From Corythucha ciliata (taxonomy: Eukaryota; Arthropoda; Insecta; Hemiptera; Tingidae), in NCBI GenBank assembly GCA_038030265.1, contig CM075937.1:10416001-10480000 (forward strand): a DNA stretch of 64,000 nucleotides, read 5' to 3'. Made by a program: the position numbers and the translations under genes. The notes under the pieces were generated by a model, which was given only the letters and a program-made list of their open reading frames with translations, ran no database searches and was not told the origin of the DNA. Positions 23,191 to 32,818 of the stretch are shown piece after piece; within the stretch, counting starts at the first letter, position 1; each line of letters starts with the position of its first letter.

Positions 23191-26100
23191 GGTCGGTCAG
23201 CAAAATGTGGGGCACAGTCGCCTCGCGCACGATGAGCTCAGGGTGGTGGCGGGGGAGAGAGGCCTGGCCATTCTCCTCCTTCAGGAGCCTTGCTGGGCGC
23301 GGGGGCGGCTGTCGTCCTTCGGAGCGGGCACCCGAACCGTTTCGGGGGGGTTTCGAGAGGGGCTCGGGCCGTTAGCCTCGGTGGTCGTCCTAGATGGGCG
23401 ACTTACCGTGTGCGCGGTCGTCTCCCGGCCGACCCGCTGGGTGGCAGCGGTGATTGTTACGGTGGGGGGTCAGCAGCTTGGACTAATATCCTGCTACTGG
23501 CCCCCCTCACTGGTGGATGGGGCGGAGTTTTTCGCTGCCCTGGAGAACGCCCTGGAATGCCTGAGGGGCATCCCAGTGGTCATAGGGGGGGATTTTAATG
23601 CGTGGGACCTCGCGTGGGGCTCGAGGAGGGGAAGCCGGAGGGGCGCGCAGGTGCGCGATCTCATGTCTGGGTGGGGACTTGTGCTCGCGAACCGGTCCGA
23701 GTGCGGACCCACCTTCCGCGGGCCGTCGGGGGAGTCGTACATTGACTTAACCCTTCTGGGTGGTCAACCACTCCCTCGGTTGTGTTCGTGGGAGTTGGGC
23801 ATGGACACCTCGGCCGACCACTGCCTCGTGTCATTTGGCATCGTCACAGGTGTCAGTGGCCGTGGCGTGGGAGGTTCGGGATCGGGCCGGTTTGACTTCA
23901 GGCGTGCCCGATGGGACGCGTACAGGTGCCAGGCGGATCGCCTCCTCTTCGAGGCCGACCTTGCGGGCCCTCCTCCGGGGGCGTCGGGATTGGAGCTCGT
24001 GGACGAGGCCGTGGAGGCGATGGAGGCCATCGTCATGGGCTCCGCTGACGATACAGTCCCGCGTGTTCACCAATCACGTGGCGGGATAGTTCCGTGGTGG
24101 AATGCCGAGGTTGCGGGTCTTTCCTCGCGGGCTCGTAGGCTGCGCCGGGCCTATCAAAGGACTCGAGGCCCGGGTCGCGAGGCTGCAGGCGGGCGTTATG
24201 CGCTCGCGAGGGGGGACCTGAAAAAGGCTCTTCGGCGGTCCAGGCGGGCCGCGTGGAGGACGTTCGTTGAGGATGGTCTCTCGGCGAACCCTTGGGGCAT
24301 TCCCTACAGAGTCGCCGTGGGGAAGATCAGGTCTCCGAGCGTCCTCCCGTTTCTGGAAGCGTCGCGTGGTGGGGGGACTGTGGAGGATACGCTGAGGAAC
24401 TTCATCCGACGTATCTTCCCGCGGGACGAACCCGGGGAGGACTCTGCTGCGGATCGCGAATCAAGAGCGGAAGCGGCGGTGGTCCCACAAACAGCAGGCA
24501 GTGAGCTCTTCACGGAGGAGGAGCTTCGGGACGCCCTTGGTGGGTTGGCGTCGGGAAGGGCTCCGGGGTTCACCGGGGTGTGCCCTGAGATGCTTAAGCA
24601 TCTCCCGGACTCGGCGGTGGAGTCCTTTTTGGGGCTCTACAATCGATGTCTTGTTGCGGGGTACTTCCCGGTGAGATGGCGGGTCGCTGTGGTGATACTT
24701 CTTCTGAAGTCGCCCGACCGCGACCCGGCGTCTCCCGGTAGCTATAGGCCGATTAGCCTCCTGCCCTGCGAGAGCAAGGTCCTGGAGCGGCTCCTCCTTG
24801 GCCGGTTGGAGCCCTTCATCAAGGAGGCGCTCCATCCGCGCCAGTTTGGTGGGGTAAGAGGGGGCTCGACGGACGCGGCACTGGACGCGGTGCAGACCCT
24901 CGTCGATGCCCCCTACGGGAAGTACAAGGTGGCGGTCCTGCTGGATGTGCAGGGGGCCTTCGACTCAGTGTCGTGGCCCGGGGTCTTGATGGCGCTGCGA
25001 GATGCTGGTGTCCCAAACGACATCTTTAGGGTGATCGCCTCGTACTTCGAGTCGAGGGAGGTGCGGCTCCGCTACGGTAGTGAGGAGGTGCGGGAACCTC
25101 TCACCAGAGGTTGCCCGCAGGGGTCGGTTCTCTCGGCTGCTTTGTGGAACCTTCTCTTTGCCGCCCTTTTGTGGCTTTTGCAGGGGGAGGGTTTCGAGGG
25201 AGTGGCGTACGTGGACGACCTTGCGGTTGTTGTCGCGGCGCGCTCCCGGGACGAGGCCGGTCGGGAGATCGATCGGCTGTTGCGGGGCGTGGACGAATGG
25301 TGCGGGGCGGTCAAACTGGCTCTCGCGGTGCCGAAGACCCAAATGGTCCTAATGCGGGGTCGTCTCTCGCAGGGTAGCCCCCTGGTGGTGCGCTATCGGG
25401 GATCACGCCTTGTGGGGGAACGGCAGGGCCGCTACCTAGGGGTCGAGATTAACCCGGGGAGGACAGCGACCCCGCAGCTAGAGGCGGTTGCGGGGAAGCT
25501 GGAGAGGACCTTTGCCCTCTTTAGGTCGGTGGGGGGCAACGTATGGGGCACGAACTTCCACTGCCGAGCTCGTTACTTCAGGGCGGTATTCATACCTACC
25601 CTGCTGTACGGTGCAACGTGGTGGTGGCACCGGCCCACGAAAGCTCAGAGGGCGAAGGTCCTCAGCTTGCAGCGGCAGGCCTTGGTAAGGGTGACCATGG
25701 CGTACCGGACTGTCAGTTCCGACGCGCTTCAGGTGCTGGCGGGGATACCTCCTGCGGACCTCCTGCTCGACGCATGGGTTCACGGGCGCCGCCTGGTTCA
25801 GGGAAACTTGGACCGGGTACGGTGCCGTGAAGATTGGGCAGAGCGCCTCGGTCTCTTGGCCGAGGAGTGGGGGGCCGCATGGGGCCTCCGCCTCCTTGAC
25901 GACCTAGTCGTTGAGGCTTGGCAGGCGCGTTGGACTTACAGTTCAACGGGTAGGCGTACATTCGGGTTCGTGCCCGACGTTCGGACGAGACTGGCAGCGG
26001 CCAAGTGGTTCACCCTTGAGCACGCTGCCATGCAAATCCTGACTGGACACGGCTCGTTTAACGCCAAGTTGTGGTTCTTCCGGCGGCGGGACTCTCCAAC

Positions 26101-26308
26101 ATGCCCTTGTGGTGTCGAGGAGGAGACCGCCGACCATGTGCTTCGTCGCTGCAGCCTCCACGGGGATCTGCGGCGGGCGACATGGGGGAGTGGAGGCCCG
26201 CCGGGAGACGCGGCTCTTGTCCGAGACCGGCGGGCGTATGGCCGCCTCCTGGCCTTCTCCCGCTCTTGGCTGGAGCGAAGAGGGCTGGGACCGGCCATGC
26301 TTGAGTAG
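23180..26308 (+). CDS. R1-clade ORF2: endonuclease-reverse transcriptase
   Basis: 1042 residues from the ATG at 23180, which overlaps the ORF1 stop (ATGACCCTTAG). An in-frame ATG at 23036 is upstream but lies in ORF1 text. The N-terminal APE-type endonuclease runs to about residue 220, with LLLQEPCW, GGDFNAWD, YIDLTL and SADHCLVSF. RT spans about 440-780, with SYRPISLLP, FGGVRGGSTD, DVQGAFDSVSW and YVDD at about 677-680. Near 975 is a zinc-type motif (CPCGVEEETADHVLRRC). The protein nicks target DNA and reverse-transcribes its own RNA from the nick. No stop or frameshift interrupts it, so it may be recently inserted and catalytically intact. Confidence 0.95.
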   Translation: MTLRVGQQNVGHSRLAHDELRVVAGERGLAILLLQEPCWARGRLSSFGAGTRTVSGGFREGLGPLASVVVLDGRLTVCAVVSRPTRWVAAVIVTVGGQQLGLISCYWPPSLVDGAEFFAALENALECLRGIPVVIGGDFNAWDLAWGSRRGSRRGAQVRDLMSGWGLVLANRSECGPTFRGPSGESYIDLTLLGGQPLPRLCSWELGMDTSADHCLVSFGIVTGVSGRGVGGSGSGRFDFRRARWDAYRCQADRLLFEADLAGPPPGASGLELVDEAVEAMEAIVMGSADDTVPRVHQSRGGIVPWWNAEVAGLSSRARRLRRAYQRTRGPGREAAGGRYALARGDLKKALRRSRRAAWRTFVEDGLSANPWGIPYRVAVGKIRSPSVLPFLEASRGGGTVEDTLRNFIRRIFPRDEPGEDSAADRESRAEAAVVPQTAGSELFTEEELRDALGGLASGRAPGFTGVCPEMLKHLPDSAVESFLGLYNRCLVAGYFPVRWRVAVVILLLKSPDRDPASPGSYRPISLLPCESKVLERLLLGRLEPFIKEALHPRQFGGVRGGSTDAALDAVQTLVDAPYGKYKVAVLLDVQGAFDSVSWPGVLMALRDAGVPNDIFRVIASYFESREVRLRYGSEEVREPLTRGCPQGSVLSAALWNLLFAALLWLLQGEGFEGVAYVDDLAVVVAARSRDEAGREIDRLLRGVDEWCGAVKLALAVPKTQMVLMRGRLSQGSPLVVRYRGSRLVGERQGRYLGVEINPGRTATPQLEAVAGKLERTFALFRSVGGNVWGTNFHCRARYFRAVFIPTLLYGATWWWHRPTKAQRAKVLSLQRQALVRVTMAYRTVSSDALQVLAGIPPADLLLDAWVHGRRLVQGNLDRVRCREDWAERLGLLAEEWGAAWGLRLLDDLVVEAWQARWTYSSTGRRTFGFVPDVRTRLAAAKWFTLEHAAMQILTGHGSFNAKLWFFRRRDSPTCPCGVEEETADHVLRRCSLHGDLRRATWGSGGPPGDAALVRDRRAYGRLLAFSRSWLERRGLGPAMLE

Positions 26309-26593
26309 GGTTCCCTACTCGGGCAACCCGGGCAGGGTTCTCTTCCCTGTCCGGTTTCGGTCCATGGCGGAAGCCAGCATCCTCAGCTCAAAGGACCCAC
26401 CTCCGCGTGGTCTCTCTCGGGCACGGCTGGCTGGCCAGCAGCCGTGGCTAACGGGTTGAGCTGAGCGATGGGACCGACTCTGTTGCGGTATCCGGGCCAA
26501 AGATGGGGTACAGGCCAGGTAAAGGCCTGCAAAAAGGTCTAGGTACTGGCCACATCTTAAGGAGTTCCGCAGAGAGAGAGAGGTAGTGGAGCC

Positions 26594-27015
26594 ATAATGG
26601 GCTGATTGGTCTTCGGCTTTACGTGATGGCATTTCACGCATCGAAAAACGATAGATCTAATGAGCCTTCTGGCTGCGAGGATCCAAAAGCGGCGACGAAG
26701 CGAAGCGAGAAGTAAGGTTGGTCCCAAATGACCGAATTCCTCGTGGTAAAAACGGACAATTAGCGTTGTCAAATGGCTTTTATTTTGCAGCAAAATGGGA
26801 TGCCGTTTGGGGTAGGGCATATCGGATAATGACAGCCGACCACCTACTCGAATTATGCCATTTTCGTCAAGAAAGGGTCCCAACTTACCCAATTTACTAG
26901 ATGGATTTAGTCCATTTTGGATTCGAAGGAAATCATCAGCGAAGAGATCCCTTTGGACTAGTCTGATCCAAGTGTTGAGCGAAATTTTGAGTTCCTTTGT
27001 TCTTAAAGGCCCTCG
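26594..27015 (-). pseudogene. BEL/Pao integrase zinc-binding region, downstream of a premature stop
   Basis: The frame of the polyprotein continues after the TAA at about 27016 without a shift. It encodes the linker and the integrase HHCC region (FYHEEFGHLGP, then RCVKCHHVKP). It breaks at 26593, where the R1-clade LINE is inserted, and continues in the same reading at 22592. Without the TAA and the LINE, the integrase would be attached to the RNase H domain as in other BEL elements. Confidence 0.88.
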
Positions 27016-30000
27016 TTAACGAGTACTCGGAGGGCAGCCGAAACGTAGACAAAAGGCCGTGACCCGTTGAAGTCGTAACAAAGAAGAGAAACGATTGAGT
27101 ATCGATAGATAGAATTGTTCCGGCGTCACGATTTTAAGGCATTTTTGGGGTTTTTCTTCCAAAATCGCAGGATCTACGCTTTTAATTGATACCTTAGATT
27201 TTGGCCAACTATTTTCAGGCAAAAGGAGCCATTCTGGCCCGTGCCACCAAAGTTTGAACTCGACTAGTTCTTTGGGGTACATTCCCCGAGAGGCGCAGTC
27301 AGCAGGGTTCTGTTCCGACTGACAGTGTCTCCACCATGATTGATCCGTGCTTCGTCTAATAAAATCGACACGATTGCCGACGAAAGTCTTCCATTTTTCA
27401 GGAGGCTGCGAAATCCAATGAAGTGTCACGGATGAGTCGGTCCAACAATACACTTGGTCTACCTTTAAATGTGACTGTAGAGTAGGCAACACATCCTTTA
27501 TCAGTCTCGCAAGAAGCACAGCTGCGCACAACTCCAAACGAGCGATGGTTATTTTGCGATTCGAAGGGCTTAATTTAGTCTTAGCCACCAAAATTGTCGT
27601 CGAAGACAAGCCACTTGGGTCGATCGTTGATAGGTACAAAACACTAGCGTAGGCGCGCTCTGATGAATCCGCGAAACCGTGCAAAACAAATCGTGGATGT
27701 TGACCAATCCGTTGTACTGGTCGACTGATTTTTAATTTCGAAAACTTCTCGATCTGCTCGTGGAATCGGAGCCATCTCGATTTTATTTCGGGAGAAACCT
27801 GATCGTCCCAGCCCAATTTCTCGTTCCACAAGTCCTTTATGAGGAGCTTCCCGATGACAATTGAAGGGGCGAGCCATCCGAAGGGGTCATAAACACGAGC
27901 CAAATGTGAAAGCATGGTTCGTTTGGTCGCGTTCTCAGAGATCGAAAAAACCCTATAAGTAAAATAATCCTCTTGAGGATTCCAGTCAAGCCCGAGTACT
28001 TTTAGAAATGGGCTGTCACAATCGAAGGCAACGTTTACGCCAATCCGTCGATCTTCAGACGGTATCCCATCCAGAACTTCGTCATAATTTGATGCCCATT
28101 TTCTCACGCTGAAGCCACCCTTTCCGAGTAGCTCTACCAATTCGCCATGCACTGAACGAGCCTCGTCGATTGAGGCACACGAGAGAAGCAGGTCATCTAC
28201 GAAGATTTGTCGTTCGAGGGCACGAGAAGCAGACGGTTGGGGTTCCCCCTCGTCCTTCACAAGTTGATGCAACGTTCTGATTGCCAAAAAAGGGCTGCAT
28301 TTCACCCCAAAAGTGACGGTCAGGAGCCGATAAGTATCAATCGGGTCAGTGGCGTCAAAACGCCAAATAATTTTTTGAAAATCGCAGTGGTCTTCTTGGA
28401 GACGAATTTGGAGAAACATTTGACGAATATCTCCGATAAGAGCCACTGGAAACATACGAAAACCAAGAAGTACATCCACTATTTCATTCTGAAGTTTTTG
28501 GCCTGGAAAAAGGCAGTCATTTAATGACTTGCCATTCGTCGATCGCGCCGAAGCGTCGAATACCACGCGAATTGATTTTTTCGCTCCATCTGATTTCCAA
28601 ACCGCATGGTGGGGCAAGTAGAAAGAACCAGATTCTTTCGGCTCGTAGTTCAATGGCGGTACTCTTTCCATTAAACTGGAATCGATGAGGTTTCGCATGA
28701 ACTTACCATACTCAACCCTGAGATTGTCATCTTTCTCGAAGTGTCTTTCGAGAGCCATGAGACGACTAGTCGCCCGACGCTTGGAGTCGCCCAAATCAGG
28801 CTCGTTTGGCTTGAAGAGAAGCGGCACAATGTACCTGCCGTCATCCTGACGTCGATGATTTGACGCGAAGAAGTCCTCGCTCCATAGCTCTTCAGGAGCC
28901 ACTACTTTTTCTTTAGGGAAGGCGTCCAGTTCCCAAAATGAAGTGACCATTTCCTCAAGACTAACGTGCAGCACGACCGATGTCAAAGATTGCAAAGTGT
29001 CGGCTTGGGACACCAAAACATTGTCGGTGGCAACTGGTCCCATCAACAACCAGCCCAGTGAACTCTCAAGAGCCAGAGGTGTGCCGCTTGGCCCCTCTTT
29101 TCTACCCGATTTTATTAGTCTCGGGAAAATATCTGCCCCCAAAAGGATGTCAATCTCTTGTGGCGTTGAGAACGTCGGGTCAGCCAGAACCAAATCCAGG
29201 AGGTGTTCCCACTGTTGCGCCGTCAATTCGACCGAAGGAATCTTGCCTGTGATGCGGTCAACACACAGCGTATCCACTGCGTAGGTAGGCGAGTTTCGGG
29301 AGGTAGAGGTGAATCTAACCTGTACAGAATTTTTTATGGGAACCGCGTTACCACCAAGACCCTTTACTGGCCTCGAATAACTCTGAAGAGACAAACCACA
29401 TTTTTTAGCGAATTTTAGAGTCGTTAAGGAGCACTGCGAGCCGGGGTCGATCAAAGCCCGGGCGATTGCACGTTCGTCGGATTTATTTACAATTGACAAT
29501 AAAGCTGTAGAAAGAAGAATGGTAACGTGCCTATCCGAATTCCTTTTTGCAAGGGCACAAGTGTTACAGAAGTTTGCCTCACTGTTCAGCTCCGAAGGAC
29601 CAGATTCCTTAGTAAGGAGTTGCGACGACTCTTCTGAATTGAGGAAGTGTAATAATGTGTGATGGTTCTTCTTACACACACGGCGCGAAGTTTTCGAACT
29701 GCATGAGGCAGCGGCATGATTCCCTGATAGACAAAGTATGCAAACTCTTGCCTTTTTGACGGCCTTGTAACGATCAGGAGGTCTTAAATTGAGAAACCGT
29801 TTGCAATCCATTGCTGAGTGAGCGTGCGAATCACACGCAAAGCACGTACTGGGCGCGCTAGACGTTGCAACGTAAACGCCTTTTGCTCGATTTTTGCCAT
29901 CAGACTGCTGACTGGCTAACTTTGTAGTTTTCGAGTAGTGAACCGTGGCCGAAAGGGACTTTGCTCTCCTCTCCAAAAAAGCGAACAGCTCAGGGAACGT

Positions 30001-30993
30001 TGGCTCATCAGCAGCGACCGAATTTTCGAATAATGAGCGAGACTCATCGTCAATTTTCCCCAACGTTAAATACAAAAGAACGAACCCCCACTCATCGACA
30101 TTGTGGCCCAAAGCCTTGAGAGCATCGAGGTTAGTGGAAAATTTAGAAACCAAATCGGCGAGAGTGGTATTATTTTTACCCACGATGGGATGCCGAACGA
30201 TCTGAGCCCAAAGCTCAGTGGAAATGACGCGTTTATTGTCATAACTTTTCACCAAAGTTTGCCAAGCTACGTCCAAGTTGCCGGCTTCCAGACGAAGATT
30301 TTGAATCTTGGCCAGTGCTTCACCTCGTAGGGCTGACCTGAGGTAGTACAATTTTCGAACTGCAGGAATCGAAGGGTCTTCCAAAATTAAAGAGTTGAAA
30401 AGTTCTTTAAAATTAGTCCAATTGGACTCTTTTTTCCCGTCATAGGAGGGTAATTCGATTGCCGGTAGGCGAACGGTCGAAAAGGCACCGTGCTCATTTT
30501 GAGTCGATGGGGTAAGCTTTTTGAGCATTTTACCCTCCTTGTCGTGAATAGAGACCGAAGATAGGTCACAAGGTGACACAGGCCTTGGTAACTGGTCCGA
30601 CCCAGGGCTCACGTCGCGCGATTGAGCGGTCGAATTATTTTGTCTCATTCGAGGAGGATCCACTTCCTCGCCTAAGGAATCGACAGTAAGATGCGAGGAC
30701 GAACGATTCATTATTTCTTTAGCTGTTAGAAGTTGGGCTTCGAGGCGGTAAATACCGTTCGTGTACAGCTCTAATAAATCTGTAAGTTCTTGCTCCGTAA
30801 CATTTGCGTCACGAACCTCACTCGCGATAAGGTCATAGAACGTTTCTTCCGTTTCGACACGGGTTCTAGTTAGATTTTGAATTTCCAAGAGATGCCTCAG
30901 ATCCAAGTCGCCATGTGAGGAAAGATAGGTTATACGTCGGAGCGTTACCTTGAGCTTCGAATAAGCCCTTTTAAATTGATTCGAGTCATCCAT
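27016..30993 (-). CDS. BEL/Pao Gag-protease-RT-RNase H polyprotein (open up to a premature stop)
   Basis: 1325 residues. About 1-130 is an N-terminal helical region. A DUF1759-type gag domain spans about 170-330 (IELPSYDGKKESNW). Zinc-knuckle-like Cys/His clusters follow (CFACDSHAHSAMDC, then CILCLSGNHAAASC). The aspartic protease has LIDPGS with D516. RT carries FVDD at 931-934, and RNase H begins near 1109 (HGFADSSERAYASV). This order is diagnostic of BEL/Pao. The polyprotein would package, process and reverse-transcribe element RNA in cytoplasmic particles. The start ATG at 30993 lies about 140 bp after the LTR. The TAA that ends this frame is in frame with downstream integrase, so it is a nonsense mutation, not the natural end. 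Confidence 0.92.
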   Translation of the reverse strand: MDDSNQFKRAYSKLKVTLRRITYLSSHGDLDLRHLLEIQNLTRTRVETEETFYDLIASEVRDANVTEQELTDLLELYTNGIYRLEAQLLTAKEIMNRSSSHLTVDSLGEEVDPPRMRQNNSTAQSRDVSPGSDQLPRPVSPCDLSSVSIHDKEGKMLKKLTPSTQNEHGAFSTVRLPAIELPSYDGKKESNWTNFKELFNSLILEDPSIPAVRKLYYLRSALRGEALAKIQNLRLEAGNLDVAWQTLVKSYDNKRVISTELWAQIVRHPIVGKNNTTLADLVSKFSTNLDALKALGHNVDEWGFVLLYLTLGKIDDESRSLFENSVAADEPTFPELFAFLERRAKSLSATVHYSKTTKLASQQSDGKNRAKGVYVATSSAPSTCFACDSHAHSAMDCKRFLNLRPPDRYKAVKKARVCILCLSGNHAAASCSSKTSRRVCKKNHHTLLHFLNSEESSQLLTKESGPSELNSEANFCNTCALAKRNSDRHVTILLSTALLSIVNKSDERAIARALIDPGSQCSLTTLKFAKKCGLSLQSYSRPVKGLGGNAVPIKNSVQVRFTSTSRNSPTYAVDTLCVDRITGKIPSVELTAQQWEHLLDLVLADPTFSTPQEIDILLGADIFPRLIKSGRKEGPSGTPLALESSLGWLLMGPVATDNVLVSQADTLQSLTSVVLHVSLEEMVTSFWELDAFPKEKVVAPEELWSEDFFASNHRRQDDGRYIVPLLFKPNEPDLGDSKRRATSRLMALERHFEKDDNLRVEYGKFMRNLIDSSLMERVPPLNYEPKESGSFYLPHHAVWKSDGAKKSIRVVFDASARSTNGKSLNDCLFPGQKLQNEIVDVLLGFRMFPVALIGDIRQMFLQIRLQEDHCDFQKIIWRFDATDPIDTYRLLTVTFGVKCSPFLAIRTLHQLVKDEGEPQPSASRALERQIFVDDLLLSCASIDEARSVHGELVELLGKGGFSVRKWASNYDEVLDGIPSEDRRIGVNVAFDCDSPFLKVLGLDWNPQEDYFTYRVFSISENATKRTMLSHLARVYDPFGWLAPSIVIGKLLIKDLWNEKLGWDDQVSPEIKSRWLRFHEQIEKFSKLKISRPVQRIGQHPRFVLHGFADSSERAYASVLYLSTIDPSGLSSTTILVAKTKLSPSNRKITIARLELCAAVLLARLIKDVLPTLQSHLKVDQVYCWTDSSVTLHWISQPPEKWKTFVGNRVDFIRRSTDQSWWRHCQSEQNPADCASRGMYPKELVEFKLWWHGPEWLLLPENSWPKSKVSIKSVDPAILEEKPQKCLKIVTPEQFYLSILNRFSSLLRLQRVTAFCLRFGCPPSTR

Positions 30994-31135
30994 TTTCGTT
31001 GATTACAAAATCTATAAGAGACCGAGCTTTTTTTTTTGATTGCCGAAAAACAATTATTTTAAAACGGCCAAACAACAAAATCGAACGATATCGAATAAAA
31101 CGATTAAACCAAATCCGAAGCCCTGAGGACCAAAA

Positions 31136-31590
31136 TGTTAGGGCCAGATATTTAGTGAACTGTATAAAAAATCAAAAACAAAAAAGCGGAAAGCAAAAGG
31201 AGGAGGTAGGAAGGGGAACGCACCTTGAATATTTCGATCACGAGGAGCGATCTCCTGTAGCCCGGTTCATCCGACAATAAATGACCGAACTCGACGATGT
31301 CGAAAGAAAATTACGTTTTATTAATTACCGGTCGCGGGCAAACTTTCCCAAAAAAAAGCGAGACCACTTCAGCTTTAGCACGTGTTTGATACCAACCAAA
31401 AACCAACAACAAGTCCAAGTCCCGATTCGAAAGTAAAGTCTTTTTTCTGGTTATATAGGTGGGGGTAAAGGTGACGGGATAGGAAGAGCAGGGGGAAATT
31501 TACAATTGATACAAACAGAAAAAATCGAATAAAAGAAGGGAAATATAAAAACAAAACAAAAGAGACCATAATTATCTTTCTTCTCGAACA
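31136..31590 (-). repeat. 5' LTR of the BEL/Pao element
   Basis: The minus strand begins TGTTCGAGAAG and ends CCCTAACA, giving TG...CA ends and a length of about 455 bp. A TATATAA-like box lies at about 31451-31458 and an AATAAA-type poly-A signal near 31316-31322. Positions 31362-31590 are repeated, apparently without change, at 21344-21572. The inner limit is set by the CA end and by the lack of a full second copy, so it is less certain than the outer one. Confidence 0.75.
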
Positions 31591-32478
31591 CATACCTTTA
31601 GCTAGAATCTGGAATCTCTTTTTCCATACACCAAACAAACGTTCAATTACATTTCTAGTTTTTATATGCGCTCTGTTGTACTTCTTCTCTGATTGACTTG
31701 TGGGCCGCAGGAGAGGAGTCATCATATGAGGAGATACAGCGTAACCTCCGTCACCCACCAGGTACCCAGAGTACAGACCTTGTTCAAATCTAGCTGCAAC
31801 AGCACAGTTATCCCATATCCGGGCATCATGGGTCGAACCTTGCCAATGACTCACTATGTTCATAATTCTCATATTTGCATCACATATTACTTGAGCATTA
31901 ATTGAGATAAACCCTTTTCTGTTTCGGTAAAGCTCCGCATCTTCTCCAGGCGGACATAATATTGGAATATGGGAACAATCAATTGCTCCGATCACGTTGG
32001 GGAATCCACCTATCATGTAAAACTGCTGTTTTTTTTCAGCGTATTCTGGTAGGCTAGAAGGCATGGTGACATACTGTTCTTTGACAGCAATGAGAGCTCG
32101 TACCAACTTATGAAACGCTCTTCCGACAGTAGTCCGATGGACGTTAATGAGATCACCTGCGACAATTTGGAAGGTTCCACTTCGGAAAATTCTCAACCCA
32201 CCAAGAACTTGAAGCATCGATGAAAGTGCAGAGTTCCTTTGTGTTCCGTGTTGCATGAATGGACGTAGGATTCTCTCCATCGCATAAACAGACTCTTTCT
32301 TGAAACCAAATCGTTCCCTAAACTCGTCATCTCCATAAATTTGCACCGAATTTTTCCTTTCTCGAATAACTCGCCGAAGGCGTACGATTTCTTCATCATC
32401 TTCTCGAACTTCTAACCACGGATCACACGCAAAGTCAAAATAGTCTATTTTGGGGGAAAATATCGCAAGCGGAAGCAA
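31591..32478 (-). pseudogene. PIF/Harbinger (HARBI1-like) transposase, truncated by LTR insertion
   Basis: 296 element-encoded residues resemble HARBI1-type nucleases. The N-terminal region is helix-rich, with a FGFKKESVYAMERIL motif at about 57-71. Acidic catalytic-type residues are in AIDCSH (D167), GSTHDAR (D218), VGDGGY (D243) and NVIERLFG (E279). The transposase would cut and paste its own element at TWA sites. At M296 the BEL LTR begins; the further 71 residues of the open frame are LTR-encoded and meaningless. A short in-frame-looking tail on the far side of the BEL (minus strand, about 21280-21200) may be the native C-terminus. The start at 32478 is the first plausible ATG. Confidence 0.85.
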
Positions 32479-32818
32479 AAAACAGTAAACACGAGAGCAA
32501 CACAGCGCGTGAAAATATTTCAGGTTGATACAGAAAACGGCACTCCTGACTATACCCCTGCTGCCTAGTAGGAGTAAATTTTGTTTGCATACGCTCCAAC
32601 ATATTAAGCTCCAACCATGAGAGTAATTTTCTGGTGCACTTCATTGCATTATACTCCTGGAGTAAAGATGAAATTTACTTTCACTAAGTTAAGGATTAAT
32701 TTACTCCAGAAGAAAAATATTCTTTTACTGGAGCTCGCAAATTTTCACGTTTACTCCAGGACTCAAGTTATACTCTCAACAGCTTTCGGAGTAAAGGCTT
32801 TCGTGCACGCCACCCTTA

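Larger units (their letters stand above)
22593..26581 (+). mobile_element. R1-clade non-LTR retrotransposon inserted in BEL integrase
   Basis: 3,989 bp lie between two perfect copies of GGTAGTGGAGCC (22581-22592 and 26582-26593), a 12-bp target-site duplication. Removing the insert and one copy restores the BEL reading frame exactly. The LINE lacks the front of ORF1 (5' truncation), has an uninterrupted ORF2 and ends in a 3' UTR of about 270 bp without poly-A. It is much richer in G and C than its AT-rich surroundings. Confidence 0.95.
21344..31590 (-). mobile_element. BEL/Pao LTR retrotransposon, nearly complete, interrupted by an R1-clade LINE
   Basis: On the minus strand the order is 5' LTR (31590-31136), gag-protease-RT-RNase H (30993 down), integrase (27015 to 26594 and 22580 to 21605), polypurine tract (GGGCGGGA next to 21573) and 3' LTR (21572-21344). 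The R1-clade LINE at 22593-26581 splits integrase. Apart from it, pol is one frame with only two in-frame stops. The 3' LTR keeps only its first 229 bases, which look identical to the 5' LTR. The missing part and the absent target duplication point to a deletion at the left junction. Length without the LINE is about 6.2 kb. Confidence 0.9.
20910..32815 (-). mobile_element. PIF/Harbinger DNA transposon, split by a BEL/Pao insertion
   Basis: The left end GGGTGGAGAGCACAAAGC (from 20910) and the right end, read inward on the minus strand as GGGTGGCGTGCACGAAAGC (from 32815), are imperfect inverted repeats. Both are flanked outside by TTA (20907-20909 and 32816-32818), the three-base duplication typical of PIF/Harbinger. 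Just inside both ends are AGTAAATT/AGTAAAC subterminal motifs. The element encodes a DDE transposase on the minus strand (31591-32478). Without the 10.2-kb insertion it would be about 1.7 kb. No second Myb/SANT-type ORF is seen, although many Harbinger elements have one. Confidence 0.85.

Noticed and set aside
23290..26641. Many secondary frames of 60-125 residues within the R1-clade ORF2.
   Set aside because: High GC content suppresses stop codons in other frames; the plus-strand ORF2 with endonuclease and RT motifs explains the region.
31375..31590. The 71-residue hydrophobic C-terminal extension of the Harbinger transposase, and the matching 64-residue frame at 21357-21551.
   Set aside because: Both are translations of the BEL LTR, not parts of a protein gene.
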